A DNA stretch of 64,000 nucleotides from Odontomyia ornata (Eukaryota > Arthropoda > Insecta > Diptera > Stratiomyidae), in the NCBI GenBank assembly GCA_963969285.1, contig OZ017738.1, positions 276,138,400-276,202,399 on the forward strand. The letters run 5' to 3'. Under the pieces are notes generated by a model. That model did no database searches. It saw nothing but the letters and a program-made list of their open reading frames with translations, and was not told where the DNA came from. Numbering within the stretch: position 1 is the stretch's first letter; each line of letters begins with the position of its first letter. Positions 32,284-43,100 of the stretch are shown here, piece by piece. The position numbers and the translations under genes are program-made.

Positions 32284-32975
32284 TGGTTATCCTGTAACCT
32301 CTGTTCTTATAGCGAAGAACTGTAAAGTTGCTGCGGGCGAGACCTCCTTGCTTGTCAGATGTCCTGTAAACTCAGTCCTTATTGCGAAGAATTGTAAAGT
32401 TGCTGCGGGTGAATCCTCCTTGCTTCTCAGATGTCCTGTAACCTCAGTCCTCATTGCGAAGAACTGTATAGTTGCTGCAGGCGAAACCTCTTTGCTTGTC
32501 AGATGTCCTGTAACCTCAGTCCTTACTGCGAAGAACTGTAAAATGCTACGGGCGAAACTTTTTTGCTTGTCAGATGTCCTGCAACTTCAGTCCTTACTGC
32601 GAAGAACTGTAAAGTTGCTGCGGGCGAAATCTCCTTGCTTGTCAGATGTCCTGTAAACTCAGTCCTTTCTGCGAAGAACTGTAAAGTTCCTGCGGGCGAA
32701 ACCTCTTTGCTTGTCAGATGTCCTGTAACCTGTAAATTTGCTGCGGGTGAAACCTCTTTGCTTGTCAGATGTCCTGTAACCTCAGTCCTTATTGCGAAGA
32801 ACTGTAAAGTTGCTGCGGGTGAAACTTCCTTGCTTGTCAGATGTCCTCTAACCTCAGTCCTTACTGCGAAGAAATGTAAAATTGCTGCGGGTGAAACCTC
32901 CTTGCTTGTCAAATGTCCTGTAACATCAGTCTTTATTGCGAAGAACTGTAAAATTGCTGCGGGCGAAACCCCTTT
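32284..32975 (-). repeat. 72-bp tandem repeat block, about 9.5 units
   Basis: The motif CAGATGTCCTGTAA recurs at 32356, 32428, 32500, 32571, 32643, 32715, 32766, 32838 and (variant) 32910. The period is 72 bases, with one 71 and one 51-base unit. Because 72 is divisible by 3, a 24-residue peptide repeat stays open on both strands (EVSPAATLQFFAIRTEVTGH on the minus strand, LVRCPVTSVLIAKN on the plus strand). It sits between primer site and integrase of element E, in place of gag. Confidence 0.92.
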
Positions 32976-32987
32976 GAGGCCCGGTAT

Positions 32988-33009
32988 CCTTATGCGGCTC
33001 GACGAACCA
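32988..33009 (-). other. Element E primer-binding site
   Basis: On the minus strand, TGGTTCGTCGAGCCGCATAAG follows the 5' LTR after one base. It would pair with a tRNA whose 3' end is CGGCTCGACGAACCA. I cannot name the tRNA with certainty. Confidence 0.55.
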
Positions 33010-33010
33010 A

Positions 33011-33443
33011 TGTTCTGGAATGAAAAGTTCAAATAAAACAACCTTGAATGAGTTATTGATACAGAATAATTTTATTTTCGCTATTTACAGTATTTATACA
33101 ATAATTTTACAATGGTTTTCGTTAATTTTACATTTGTGACTCTGTCAGCATTTTGATGTTGCAATAAACTTTGATGTGTCGTTCCACATAGAATTGCTGT
33201 ACTTGCAGGGCATTGTTCCACCTGGAATTGCTGTTTCGTCATTTTCAGCTTTGGCTGTTGCATATTTATGGTTGAATTCGATGACTGCTGTAGTTCGTTG
33301 ATCGGAACTATGTTTCTGGTGATTGGAGCGGATTTGGGCCGGTTGTTGACTGTTTAGGTTATTGATCGTGGTGATGCTTGTGTTTATGATGGTGTTGATG
33401 TGTACGTGATGGTGTTGTACGATATTGATGTTGTTACCTTACA
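33011..33443 (-). repeat. Element E 5' LTR
   Basis: 433 bases, TG...CA on the plus strand, nearly identical to 28709-29140. Right target duplication GGTAT at 33444-33448. Confidence 0.9.
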
Positions 33444-33448
33444 GGTAT

Positions 33449-33870
33449 TGAAATGGCAGAATGTCCAAGTTTTGATGGAGGATCCCAACGTTCAAATTCC
33501 CAAGATGAATGTAGTAGTATGTGCCGACACTGATGTACCAAATTCTTCTGAAAGCATTGTATGGGCCAAGATTGATGGTGATTCTGGAGACCGCCGGTCG
33601 TATCTGATAGCGCCAACAAAGACGTCCGCATTGCGCAGTTTGATTGTAGGACGAAGCCTTGTAAGATCTATAAGGAACGGATACGTGCCAGTTAGAGTCC
33701 TTAACACCGCAGACTCAACCACGAGCATCAAAGCGGGAGAAGTCATCGGCAGCTGCCAGCCTGTTTCCACCATCACCTCCTTGGAAGCCACTCAGGACCA
33801 TCATTAGAAAAGGAGGAAACCCGCAGACAAAGCCCGGGAGTCCACGTCTGCAATATTGAAGCAGGTCTAA
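33449..33870 (+). pseudogene. Element C protease-RT linker
   Basis: The frame resumes after element E with VLKWQNVQVLMEDPNVQIPK, homologous to element B 21400-21460. It runs through LIVGRSLVRSIRNGYVPVRV and STTSIKAGEVIGSCQPVSTI. It ends in a stop near 33805, followed by a short gap before RT. Confidence 0.78.
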
Positions 33871-34720
33871 TTGCCAGTGCAGCTATTCAAGCGAGCCTCT
33901 GATCTGGCCACCAAGTACAGTGACATCTTCTCAACAAGCCCGGATGACCAAGGCCGAACAAGTATGGTAACTCACGTCATAGATACACAGGGAGCCAAGC
34001 AGATTCAACAAGCACCGAGACGTCTTCCTATAGCCAAACAAGGAAAAGTGAGCGCACTGATCTCGGACATGGAAAAACAAGGCGTTATCGAAACTTCTGT
34101 CAGTCCATGGGCCGCGCCAGTAGTTCAAGTAAAGAAAAAGGATGGTAGCACTCGTTTTTGTATCGACTATAGGCAGCTCAACGACATCACTAAGCAAGAT
34201 AGTTACCCGCTCCCACGCATCGATGACATCATGGATACTTTAGCAGACGCAAAATGGTTGCCTACACTCGATCTCAAGAGTAGCTACTGGCAGGTAGAAA
34301 TCAACAAGAAGGACAGAGAAAAAACCGTATTTTCAGTTGGGACCGGACTGTGGCAATTTGTGGTAATGCCATTTGGGCTTTGCAATGCTCCAACCACTTT
34401 CGAACGCCTGATGGAATACGTGCTACGTGGCCTAACCTGGAAAACCTGCTTCATGTACCTAGATGACACCATTGTTATCGGGAAAACTTTCGAAGAGCAT
34501 TTGCGGAACTTAGAAGAGGTTTTCTCCCGATTGCGACTGGCGAATTTGATCCTTAGTCCCAACAAGTGTACCCTTTTCGCAGCTGAAGTAAAATACCTGG
34601 GACACATCTAATCAGCAGAAGGGGTCAAAACAGACCCTGAGAAAATTGAAGCCGTGAAAAGCTGGCCAACACCAAACAACAAGCGCCAACTACGAACTTT
34701 TCTGCCAAAATAGCTAAGTG
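33871..34720 (+). pseudogene. Element C reverse transcriptase
   Basis: The 246-codon open frame spans most of the RT: VIETSVSPWAAPVVQVKKKD, STRFCIDYRQLNDITK, YPLPRIDDIMDTLADAKWLP, TLDLKSSYWQVEIN, VMPFGLCNAPTTFERLMEYV and YLDDTIVIG (active site). It ends with YLGHI and a TAA at 34609-34611. Thumb sequence continues to about 34710, where a deletion joins it to the RNase H region. This is the best-preserved RT of the B/C family in the window. Confidence 0.88.
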
Positions 34721-34759
34721 TCTCCATCAGCTAACCGAGAAAAATCGTCCGTATATCTA

Positions 34760-35130
34760 AAATGAACAATGCCAGGTAGCCTTTGAGACCTTGAAGGAGA
34801 AGCTGTGTGAATCACCCATGCTGACATATCCGAAACCCGGCAAAATGTTTGTAGTTGACACCGATGCGAGCAACGGCGATATTGGAGCTGTACTCTCCCA
34901 GCAGATTGATGGTGAAGAAAGAGTCCTCTCGTATTACAGTCGAGTTCTCTCAAAAAGGGAGAGGAACTACTGCGTGACCATGAAGGAGCTGTTGGCTATA
35001 ATAGAGGCCAACAAGCAGTTCCACAAGTACCTATATGGCCAGAAATTTGTTCCTCGCACGGACCATGCATGGCTGAGATGGCTACATAATTTCAAAAACC
35101 CCGATCGAAAGATTGCAGTCTTACGACTTC
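34760..35130 (+). pseudogene. Element C RNase H
   Basis: KMFVVDTDASNGDIGAVLSQ (catalytic D) is followed by VLSYYSRVLSKRERNYCVTM, ELLAIIEANKQFHKYLYGQ and RTDHAWLRWLHNF. A frame slip occurs near 35110, and the linker continues as YDFEIVHREGELHGNA in the next frame. Confidence 0.85.
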
Positions 35131-35494
35131 GAAATCGTTCATCGTGAGGGCGAACTTCATGGAAATGCTGTCGCCCTATCTCGTCGTCCATGTCCAGCTA
35201 ACTGCAAGCATTGCCGACGGATTGAGGAAAAGGAGCCGCCAGTTGATCTGCGACTTATAACGGCCGAATTCGATGAAGGTTGGTCATCGGAGGAGATTCA
35301 AAATGCCCAGTTAGCCGATGAAGACATCGAACCATTGATCGTATGGAAGGAGACGGCTGGGCGACCTAAGTGGAAAGACGTTTCAATGCATGGCGTAACC
35401 TTGAAAAGCTATTGGGCACAATGGAACTCTCTTCAGGTGGAGGGTGGCGTACTCAAGCGGAAATGGGAAACGGTGGATGGCAGCTCCTGTAAGA
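35113..35494 (+). pseudogene. Element C integrase linker, split by element F
   Basis: The open frame runs from QSYDFEIVHREGE through LADEDIEPLIVWKETAGRPK to LKRKWETVDGSSCK. It is cut at 35494 by the F insertion (target AAGA) and continues at 47132 with QTILRKSRIHDVVKEMHEGS. This matches element B around 23460-23530. Confidence 0.85.
35491..35494 (+). repeat. Target-site duplication of element F, left copy (AAGA)
   Basis: AAGA before the left LTR is repeated at 47128-47131 after the right LTR. Four bases is typical for Gypsy integration. Confidence 0.85.
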
Positions 35495-38221
35495 TGTCAC
35501 GGGAGCCTTCCACACACGAGTTTAAGGGTGCCCGCGGTCTTATTTAAAAGTATAATAAAAAAAAAAGAAAAAAAAATATAAGTTCTCCGCGAGGATAACT
35601 TCCCGAGCCGAGCGGAAGTAGATATTTAAAATGTATTTAATCCTTTTTTTTAAATTTTAGTTGAAACTCTTAACCTAGTCACGAAATTTAGTGTAAAGCA
35701 ATAAAACCTTAGTTTTCTGTTTTGCGTAGATAAGTCAAGCTTTACATATAAGAAAAAAAAAACACTAAACACTTTAGTTATTTAATCCGTTTTTAAAACG
35801 AAACTACTCACAACGTCGTAAATTTTAACTAACCCGACAGATAAGAAACCATGCTAAATGTTAACATTTTTATAAAATAAGATTTACTCATAGAGACATT
35901 TTAACCTTTAACTCAGCAAAACTAATTCGACGTAGTCCGTAAAAGTGAGTACTAAACTAGGAACACAAGAACCATAAAATAAAAGAGAATCTCTGCGAAG
36001 ATTTCAAAAAGCATAAAAAGATATTCGATAGGTTGTATCATAAACTATGGGTAATAAAAACTCTTGTTGCGCCTACTCGAGTCCGCCGCCCGAACGAAAG
36101 GTCAAGGAAGTTCCTGTCTATGAGGACCATCTGCCCGAAGGAAACCAATCTACGAATAACATACAACATATATCAGAACGTGAAACGACTGATGGTGATG
36201 CAGATCCTTCAGTTGATCCATCAGCAGCTACGATATTCTTGGAGGGATCAAAGGTCGAGAATGGTGTGATCACAAGAAAGAAGTCGCAGCATCAAATAGC
36301 CCAGCTCCATGGATCGACAAGTGTCAGTGTGCCGGGACTGAAAAAGAGTTCGTCATGTTCGACAATCTATCTGGACGATAGTACTGTATCGCAGCCAAAT
36401 CTTAAGAATACTGTAAAGTGCGTATCTTTAGCTATTTACTATCACATTAAAAACCGACAATCCGAGCGGCGACTAGATATTTTTGACGAAAAACTTCACC
36501 CGCTCACTCGGGACCCAGTCCCTGATGAATACGATGTCCACAACCCGGAACATCGGCAAATCTACAAATTTGTACGAACTTTATTTAACGCTGCTCAATT
36601 GACAGCAGAATGTGCTATTATTACCCTAGTCTATTTAGAACGATTGTTAACTTACGCTGAATCAGATATCGCACCCGGCAACTGGAAACGAATGGTGTTA
36701 GGCGCCATCCTGCTAGCAAGCAAAGTATGGGATGATCAAGCCGTGTGGAACGTCGACTATTGTCAAATTCTTAAGGATATTACCGTAGAAGACATGAACG
36801 AGCTCGAAAGACAATTTTTAGAGTTGCTACAGTTTAATATCAACGCCACTCTCACTTTAGATTTTGGTATCATCTTCTCTTTGTTTACTCTACATTCAGG
36901 CAGTAGAGATCTGGACAATGCAGTACCCAAAACTGTTTCGAAATTACGAGATGTTTAATTTTATTGTAATGTTTAAAAATTGGATATTGATTCTTACGTG
37001 TATTGCTTTCATAAGGAGTCGAAATGAGCTTACACTTTGACTACCCCGCAAAGCAAGCTAGGAGACAATTGATGTAAAGAATCGGAATGAAAATCAGTCA
37101 AATGAGATGAAATTAGATCCTAACAATTGATAATGTTATAAGAAAAACAAAAGTTGGTCTCGGCAAATAAACAAACATTGGGAATGACAGTTCCCACCGA
37201 GAGCTTTTGAGCTGCCATATGATCAGTGCGTTCAACTGAACGATTACAACAACGCCTACGGATAATGCAGCAAAGTCCGTAATGCCGCGCGCCTCCACTG
37301 GACGAGAAAGTGGAGCCACGTTCGGAAGCTCGCTTGGAGGAAAGCGTGGCAACGAGAAACGATAAAAGGCCCCGGATGGAGCTTGGAAAGCTCTCTTCTT
37401 TGGATTCTGGGAATTGGACTAGGCGAGCGTTTTTGGCGGAATTTGCTTTTGGAAGTTAGGCGGAATATTGAAGAAAATACAATTTTGGGGTTGGCGGGAC
37501 GGCAGATTTCGGTGAACTGCACGGGAAAAGGCGATTGGAGGCGGAATATTCAAGCAAGCGCAATTTTGGAGTTGGCGGGACGGCAGATTTCGGCGAATTG
37601 CATGGAAAAAGGCGATTGATGGAGGGAGCCAGGAGAACGCCACAGTTGGAAGCCGCAGACTAGGGGGCCCCCGGATAGTTAGCTACTATAGACATACGAG
37701 CGTAAGAGTATTTTTCGTTGTAGTATTTTTTTTTTGTATACTTTATTTTTTTAAATCTGAATTTCACGATAATAATAATTAGTTCCAATAACATTTGCTT
37801 TTGTAGAATTTATTTCCACAAGTGGAACGTGCCAAGTGTAAGGTTTGGCTCGGGAAGTGGCGTAGTGGGCGAGCACGAATAGTACCCCAGGTGTGGAAGG
37901 CTCGAGGGTGCTCCGCCAACACGTGGTGTGGCTCAAGGGTCCGGCAGGACATAAATTCCCCTTAGATTCCACGCGCTGTTTAGGTGCGCGAGTTGGTGTA
38001 GGGAGGAATAGGCGACACAGTCGGTACGCGAGCGCGGAAATAACATCGGTGCCGGTACGAGTCTTTGACGAGTCGCGATTCTCGCTTGGCGACTCCCGTG
38101 GGGCCCATTGGAAAAGCGAGTGGCGCACGGCCCCTCTTCATTGGGCTAACCGGGTCCGAGGGCCCCAGTCGAAGGTCTCTACCAGAGGCCCAGAGTGCTC
38201 CGGGATAGAAAAATTGTAATA
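35495..38221 (+). repeat. Element F 5' LTR (2727 bp, with cyclin Y gene)
   Basis: It begins TGTCACGGGAG and ends TTGTAATA directly before the primer site. About 550 bases of AT-rich sequence precede the cyclin ORF, and about 1.26 kb follows it. That tail includes an 81-bp unit repeated twice (about 37461-37622, GGCGGAATATT... units) and a GC-richer end that should contain R/U5. Coding sequence inside an LTR is copied at both ends of each new insertion. Confidence 0.93.
36047..36958 (+). CDS. CycY-like: Cyclin Y-like protein captured in the LTR (5' copy)
   Basis: 303 codons, one exon, start ATGGGTAAT. Residues 1-10 (MGNKNSCCAY) keep the Gly2 myristoylation and Cys palmitoylation signal that holds cyclin Y at the plasma membrane. 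Residues 101-125 (SSSCSTIYLDDSTVSQPNLK) match the conserved cyclin Y signature around the 14-3-3/phosphorylation site. Residues 166-266 are a cyclin box (RTLFNAAQLTAECAI, ILLASKVWDDQAVW, DYCQILKDITVEDMNELER), the part that binds the PFTAIRE-type kinase CDK14/Eip63E. After LLQFNIN (266) it no longer follows cyclin Y clearly and stops at 303, against about 341 residues in human cyclin Y, so the C-terminal phospho-region is lost or highly diverged. There are no introns, so a spliced mRNA was probably copied. In the family this complex primes Wnt co-receptors at mitosis; activity here is unknown. Confidence 0.93.
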   Translation: MGNKNSCCAYSSPPPERKVKEVPVYEDHLPEGNQSTNNIQHISERETTDGDADPSVDPSAATIFLEGSKVENGVITRKKSQHQIAQLHGSTSVSVPGLKKSSSCSTIYLDDSTVSQPNLKNTVKCVSLAIYYHIKNRQSERRLDIFDEKLHPLTRDPVPDEYDVHNPEHRQIYKFVRTLFNAAQLTAECAIITLVYLERLLTYAESDIAPGNWKRMVLGAILLASKVWDDQAVWNVDYCQILKDITVEDMNELERQFLELLQFNINATLTLDFGIIFSLFTLHSGSRDLDNAVPKTVSKLRDV

Positions 38222-38224
38222 TTA

Positions 38225-38242
38225 TGGCGCCCAACGTGGGGC
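38225..38242 (+). other. Element F primer-binding site (tRNA-Lys type)
   Basis: TGGCGCCCAACGTGGGGC starts three bases after the LTR end. It is an exact complement of a tRNA-Lys(CUU)-type 3' end (…GCCCCACGTTGGGCGCCA). Confidence 0.85.
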
Positions 38243-38640
38243 CGTAAAGTGAAGTAATAGTAGTTGCGAAGAAAGTGAGTAGTGAAAGTGATTGTGTGGT
38301 ATTGCGGGAGTGTGCAAGATAGTGAAAAGTGCTCTGTGAAAGTGGCAAAAAGGACGAACGTGAGTGTTGTGCTATCCATTGCGGGGGTGTGCAATTCAGG
38401 GTCAAGTGCTTGATGCAAGCGGCGAGGGAAACGAGCGTGTGTATAGTGTTTTACATTGCGGAAGTGTGAATTTAACCATTCGATGTAAGGATTCATGTTT
38501 GACAAAAAAAGAAGAGAACTCCCATTCAGCAGAAACTTCGTCTATTTACTTAGTTCTTAAGGATTTTTGCGTTTTAAATTATAATATAAGCCTTGTAAAT
38601 TATAATAGTGATTAATTTGGGTACGTATCTTTTAGAGAAG

Positions 38641-40185
38641 ATGTCGAAATCAGGAAGCTTCTTGGTCGATCGTCTCGCGAAAGATGAATTGGCGTACGAG
38701 CTGGTCATACGCGATTTGCCAACGAGAACGGTCGAGATTATGCGGACAACTCTGCGGGACGCACTTCGGTCGGAGGATGATGCCAACGAGTCTCTACTAG
38801 CGAGGGAGTACCCGATACCATATGCGGATGATCTGGCCGCAATGACGGACAAGGTGGCAGAGGTCGAGAGCCTGGCAGCGGTAGAACGGAAGCTGAGGGA
38901 CATCCAGAAGGTTAGGGCAAAGGTGGCGTTTGGACTACGGAGACTACGCTACATGTCAAATTCCCCAGAGGCTTCGATCCCCGTAATAGATAAGATGCGA
39001 CAACGGCTGTTGATGGCTCTAGGAAGAGTAGTCCTGGGATCACCTTCAGCACCAGAGGTGGAGGAGGAGGTGGACACCCCAAGTCACGAGGTAGAAGTAA
39101 AGGCGCCTACAGCGGATCCAGATAAGCCGAGCTCCTGTTCTACGCCGCTGCCAGGGCAAGAGGAAGGAAACGCCGAAGCAATGCAAGAGCCACAAGGGGG
39201 CATAGGGACTTCGGAGGGGCAATCGAGGAGCCATGGCAGACAGGAGGTGGATAACGCGTTACATGAAATTGGGAGGAGCGAGCCGCCACAGCCAGTCATT
39301 CGAGTGGACTCCGTGACTCCCAAAGGGTTCGACATCCACAAATGGGGTTTGAAGTTCAGCGGGGACTCGGGTTCTTTGAGTGCGTTCCTGGAGCGGGTCG
39401 AGGAGCTACGACTAGCTCGAGGAGTGTCTACTACGCGGCTCTACCAATCGGCCGTAGAGCTGTTTGATGGCCGAGCGTTAGTATGGTTTCGCGCCAACCG
39501 TGCCAGGGTGAGCTCATGGGCGGAATTGATGGTAGAATTGCGAGCCGAGTTTCTTCCTCCAAATTACGATAAAAAGTTGCTGGAGGAAATCAAGGAACGT
39601 ACCCAGGGTCCCGACGAAACCGTAGGGATGTATGTAGCGATAATAGAGGGGTTGTTTCGGCGCAGGTCAATTACATGCTCAGAGGAGGACAAGCTCGAGA
39701 TTCTCAGGGCAAATCTCACGCCTTTCTACCAGACTCAGTTGTCCTTGGAGTCGGTGAAGACAGTGGCCGAGCTGGTAAAACTGGGCCGGAACCTGGAGAT
39801 AACACGGACATCAGTAGAAGCTTATCGACCCCCACCGCTCGCGAGCTCCCAACACTTGCTGGAGCCTGACTTGGCCTACGCGGGAAGACGAGGATCGACT
39901 AGGGTAGCCGCGGTGCACAGTTCGGGGATACAGTGTTGGAACTTTAAAGGCCTGGGTCACACTTCAAGGGAGTGTGCTGCGCCTTTGAAATGTTTTGGGT
40001 GCGGCCGAGAAGGGGTTAGGAAGAGCAATTGTCCTAACTGCCGACAGGCCGCGAAGTCAAATTGGCCGCGACAGCGGGAGATTACTGAAGGGAATAGAAG
40101 GGCCAGTGAGAGAATGGGGGGAGAGAGGCCATCGCATGCAACCCCAACCCAACCAGCGTCGGAAAACTTCCGCGGTGCTCAGTAG
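38641..40185 (+). CDS. gag: Element F Gag
   Basis: 514 codons, uninterrupted. I choose the ATG at 38641 (MSKSGSFLVDRLAKDELAYE) because the related Gag of element G starts at the same place (62970). The N-terminal 130 residues are helical and charged. A low-complexity acidic/Ser-Pro linker follows, then the capsid block GDSGSLSAFLERVEELRLAR, ALVWFRANRARV, AEFLPPNYDKKLLEEIKERT and TVGMYVAIIEGLFRR, as in Gypsy/Mag-like Gags. Near the C-terminus are two degenerate zinc knuckles (CWNFKGLGHTSREC and CFGCGREGVRKSNC), each missing one ligand. The stop at 40183-40185 overlaps an upstream-open pol frame in the -1 phase. It would form the element particle. Confidence 0.88.
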   Translation: MSKSGSFLVDRLAKDELAYELVIRDLPTRTVEIMRTTLRDALRSEDDANESLLAREYPIPYADDLAAMTDKVAEVESLAAVERKLRDIQKVRAKVAFGLRRLRYMSNSPEASIPVIDKMRQRLLMALGRVVLGSPSAPEVEEEVDTPSHEVEVKAPTADPDKPSSCSTPLPGQEEGNAEAMQEPQGGIGTSEGQSRSHGRQEVDNALHEIGRSEPPQPVIRVDSVTPKGFDIHKWGLKFSGDSGSLSAFLERVEELRLARGVSTTRLYQSAVELFDGRALVWFRANRARVSSWAELMVELRAEFLPPNYDKKLLEEIKERTQGPDETVGMYVAIIEGLFRRRSITCSEEDKLEILRANLTPFYQTQLSLESVKTVAELVKLGRNLEITRTSVEAYRPPPLASSQHLLEPDLAYAGRRGSTRVAAVHSSGIQCWNFKGLGHTSRECAAPLKCFGCGREGVRKSNCPNCRQAAKSNWPRQREITEGNRRASERMGGERPSHATPTQPASENFRGAQ

Positions 40186-43100
40186 GTGGCGAACCGAGCA
40201 CGTATAGAAGGGGGAAAGAAGCCGCGGTACCGGGGGTAGCTTTTCTGTTGAGAGATTTGGGTGGAGACAATAGGCCTCACTTGGAGGTGGAGGTATTGGG
40301 GAATAAGTGGCTGGGGCTCGTGGATTCCGGGGCAACGCATACCATCTTGGGAGGATCCAGTTGGGATTTGCTGCGAACACAAGGGCTAAAACTTCGGGAG
40401 GCAGGACACTCGGTTATACGGCTAGCGGACAGTGGTTGTGTTCCAAGTGAAGGAGACGTTTGGGTTCCAATAACCGTGAAAGGGGTCACCAGATGGATGA
40501 GGGTTTTAGTGGTGCCCGCAGTCCCACAAGCGCTGATTCTAGGAGTGGACTTTCTGCGCTTATTCCGGATTGTCCTGGATCTCGGCCGGGAATCGTGGGA
40601 ATTTGCGGCACTGGCCTCCTGTGAGACGTTGCAGAGGAGGACCAGGTTGACACCACATGAAGAGACACGCCTAGAATCGCTAGTAGCGGAGGAATTCCAG
40701 TTGATGGGAGACGGCCTAGGGTGTGCTCGAGGGGTGGAACATGTCATCAAGACGTCGGCCGAGCCCATTAAGCAGCGGTATTACCCCGTGTCTCCGGCGG
40801 CGCAGGCACACATCAACGAGGAGCTGGACGAGATGCTGCGGCTGGGGGTGGTGGAACCTTCCGGAAGTCCATGGTCATCACCCATCCTTCTAGTGAAGAA
40901 GAAGGACGGAAAATTTCGGTTTTGCGTGGACTTCCGAAAATTGAATAGCGTGTCCGAGCGGGACGCCTACCCACTACCCTACATCGCCACCACATTAGAC
41001 AAGTTGCGTGCAGCACGCTACCTCTCCTCGTTCGACATCAAATCGGCTTACTGGCAGATACCAATGGCAGAGGCGTCTAAGCCGCTCACAGCTTTTACTG
41101 TGCCTGGTCGAGGCCTCTTACATTTTAACCGCATGCCTTTTGGGTTGCACAATGCTCCAGCGACGTGGCAGCGTTTTATAGATCACGTTTTGGGGCCGGG
41201 GTTAGAACCATACGTGTTCGTGTACCTAGACGACGTGATAGTAGTCACTGAGGATTTCTACAAGCCCCTAGAGATCCTCCGAGTGGTACTGTCACGTCTC
41301 AGGGGAGCTGGACTACGGGTTTCACGGGAGAAGTGTGAGTTTTGTCGGCCGCAGCTCAAATACTTGGGATATGTAGTAGACGAAAGTGGACTACACGTCG
41401 ACCCAGAAAAGGTAGAATATATACTGCATATCCCCCGGCCGAACAACGTGAAGAAGGTCCGGCAATTTCTGGGCATGGTGTCTTGGTACCGGCGATTCAT
41501 CCCGGACCATGCAACGTTGACAGCACCACTCACAAATCTTCTTCGAAAGAATAAGAGGTTCGAGTGGACGAAGCAATGTGAGCTGGCTTTCTTGCGCTGC
41601 AAGACGATGCTGTCAACGGCACCCATCCTCACCTGCCCGGACTTCTCCCTACCGTTTAAGGTGCAAACAGATGCTTCAGATCATGGCGTCGAGGCGGTGT
41701 TGAGCCAGAGCCACCCAGAGGGTGAAAAGGTGGTATGCTACCTTAGTCGTGGCCTTTCCAAGGCGGAAAAGATTTATTCCACCACCAAGAAGGAGTGTTT
41801 GGCGGTGCTGTGGGCCGTGGAGAAACTCAGGCCCTACCTGGAAGGGTCACGCTTTACGGTGGTTACCGACCACCACTCGCTGGTGTGGCTCAATAATCTG
41901 CGAGACCCAAATGGTCGACTGGCGCGCTGGGCGGTAAGGCTCCAGCAGTTTGATTTTAACGTCCTTCACCGGAAGGGTAAGGAGCATTTGGTACCCGACG
42001 CCCTGTCGCGAGCAATCCCAGAGGTCTGCATGATAGAGACGGGAAACCAAGGGGACAAGTAGGTAGACGGCATGCGGGCCAAGGTATTGGAAGAGCCCGA
42101 CAAGTTCCCCGACTGGCGAGTGGAAGGAGAGACCCTATGGAGGCATCTACCAGGTCGACATGCGGAGTTGGCGGGAAATTCATGGAAACAGGTAGTTCCC
42201 AAGCACGAGCGGCAGGCCACCCTCCTACAATACCACGACGATGCCACGGCTGGGCATATGGGGGCTAGCCGGACATATGACCGGATTGCCCAGCGGTTTT
42301 TCTGGCCAAAAATGAGGGCAGACGTTCGTCGGTATGTGGCACGGTGCAGAACCTGCCAAGCGACCAAGGTGGAGCGGAGATCTCCCTATGGGCCGATGGC
42401 CTCCAGAGCGGGGCAAACCAAAGAACCCTGGGAGGTTATTTGTGTCGATTTGGTGGGACCTTTACCGCGTTCCACTCAGGGGAATACTCATATTCTGACA
42501 GTGGTGGACTATTTTTCCAAAATGCCCTTAATTTTTCCCCTCCGGCAAGCGACAGCGGCCCAGGTAGTTAGGCTGTTAGAGGAACGAATCTTCCTGGTGT
42601 TTGGGGTCCCCGCCTTGGTTGTCTGCGACAATGGTGTCCAATTCAGGTCCAAAGAGATGGACAAGCTAGTGACCGGGTATGGAGGCCGAATACAGTTCAC
42701 GCCCTTTTACCACCCACAAGCCAATCCCGCAGAGCGGATCAACCAGACCATCAAGCAAATGTTGAGAGCGTATGTGGGCGACAATCACCGGAAGTGAGAT
42801 GTACAGCTACCGAAGATTGGATGTGCGTTGCGTACATATACGCATGAGGCCATGGGAAGCACCCCATTTTTCATTAACTTCGGTCGGGAGATGGTGGTTA
42901 CGCGGAAGGGGCCAAGTTCACCCACGGATGAAAACACGTTGAAAAATCCTACACAGAGGGCCGTGAAACTAAGGGAAGTAAGGGAAGACGTGCTCAGGCG
43001 TTTAAAGGAGGCCGCGAAGAAAAGTACCCAACGGTATAATCTTTGGAGGCGGACCCCCCCTTCCTGCCCAATGACTTGGTGTGGAGGAAGAATTTCGGGT

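Larger units (their letters stand above)
28709..33443 (-). mobile_element. BEL/Pao element E with env, internally deleted (BEL-2)
   Basis: Two LTRs of 432-433 bases bound a 3.87-kb minus-strand interior. It contains integrase, DUF5641-like and env sequences, but no gag, protease or RT. In their place next to the primer site is a block of 72-bp tandem repeats. The insertion in element C is exact, with a GGTAT duplication. Confidence 0.93.

Noticed and set aside
32340..32960. CRISPR-like array
   Set aside because: The repeats are contiguous 72-bp units without unique spacers, and the DNA is eukaryotic transposon sequence.
32348..33036. Plus-strand repeat frames (LVRCPVTSVLIAKN...) as a repeat protein gene
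   Set aside because: They are opposite to the element's transcription, and the 72-bp period keeps any stop-free frame open. No independent evidence of coding.
36033..36269. Alternative frame overlapping the start of the cyclin gene (and its twin at 44939)
   Set aside because: It starts at a non-ATG codon and runs in a different frame from the strongly conserved cyclin Y protein.
37893..38219. 108-codon frame near the end of F's LTR
   Set aside because: It lies in the GC-rich R/U5-like part, has no recognisable motif, and the other strand is also open by composition. Not supported as a gene.
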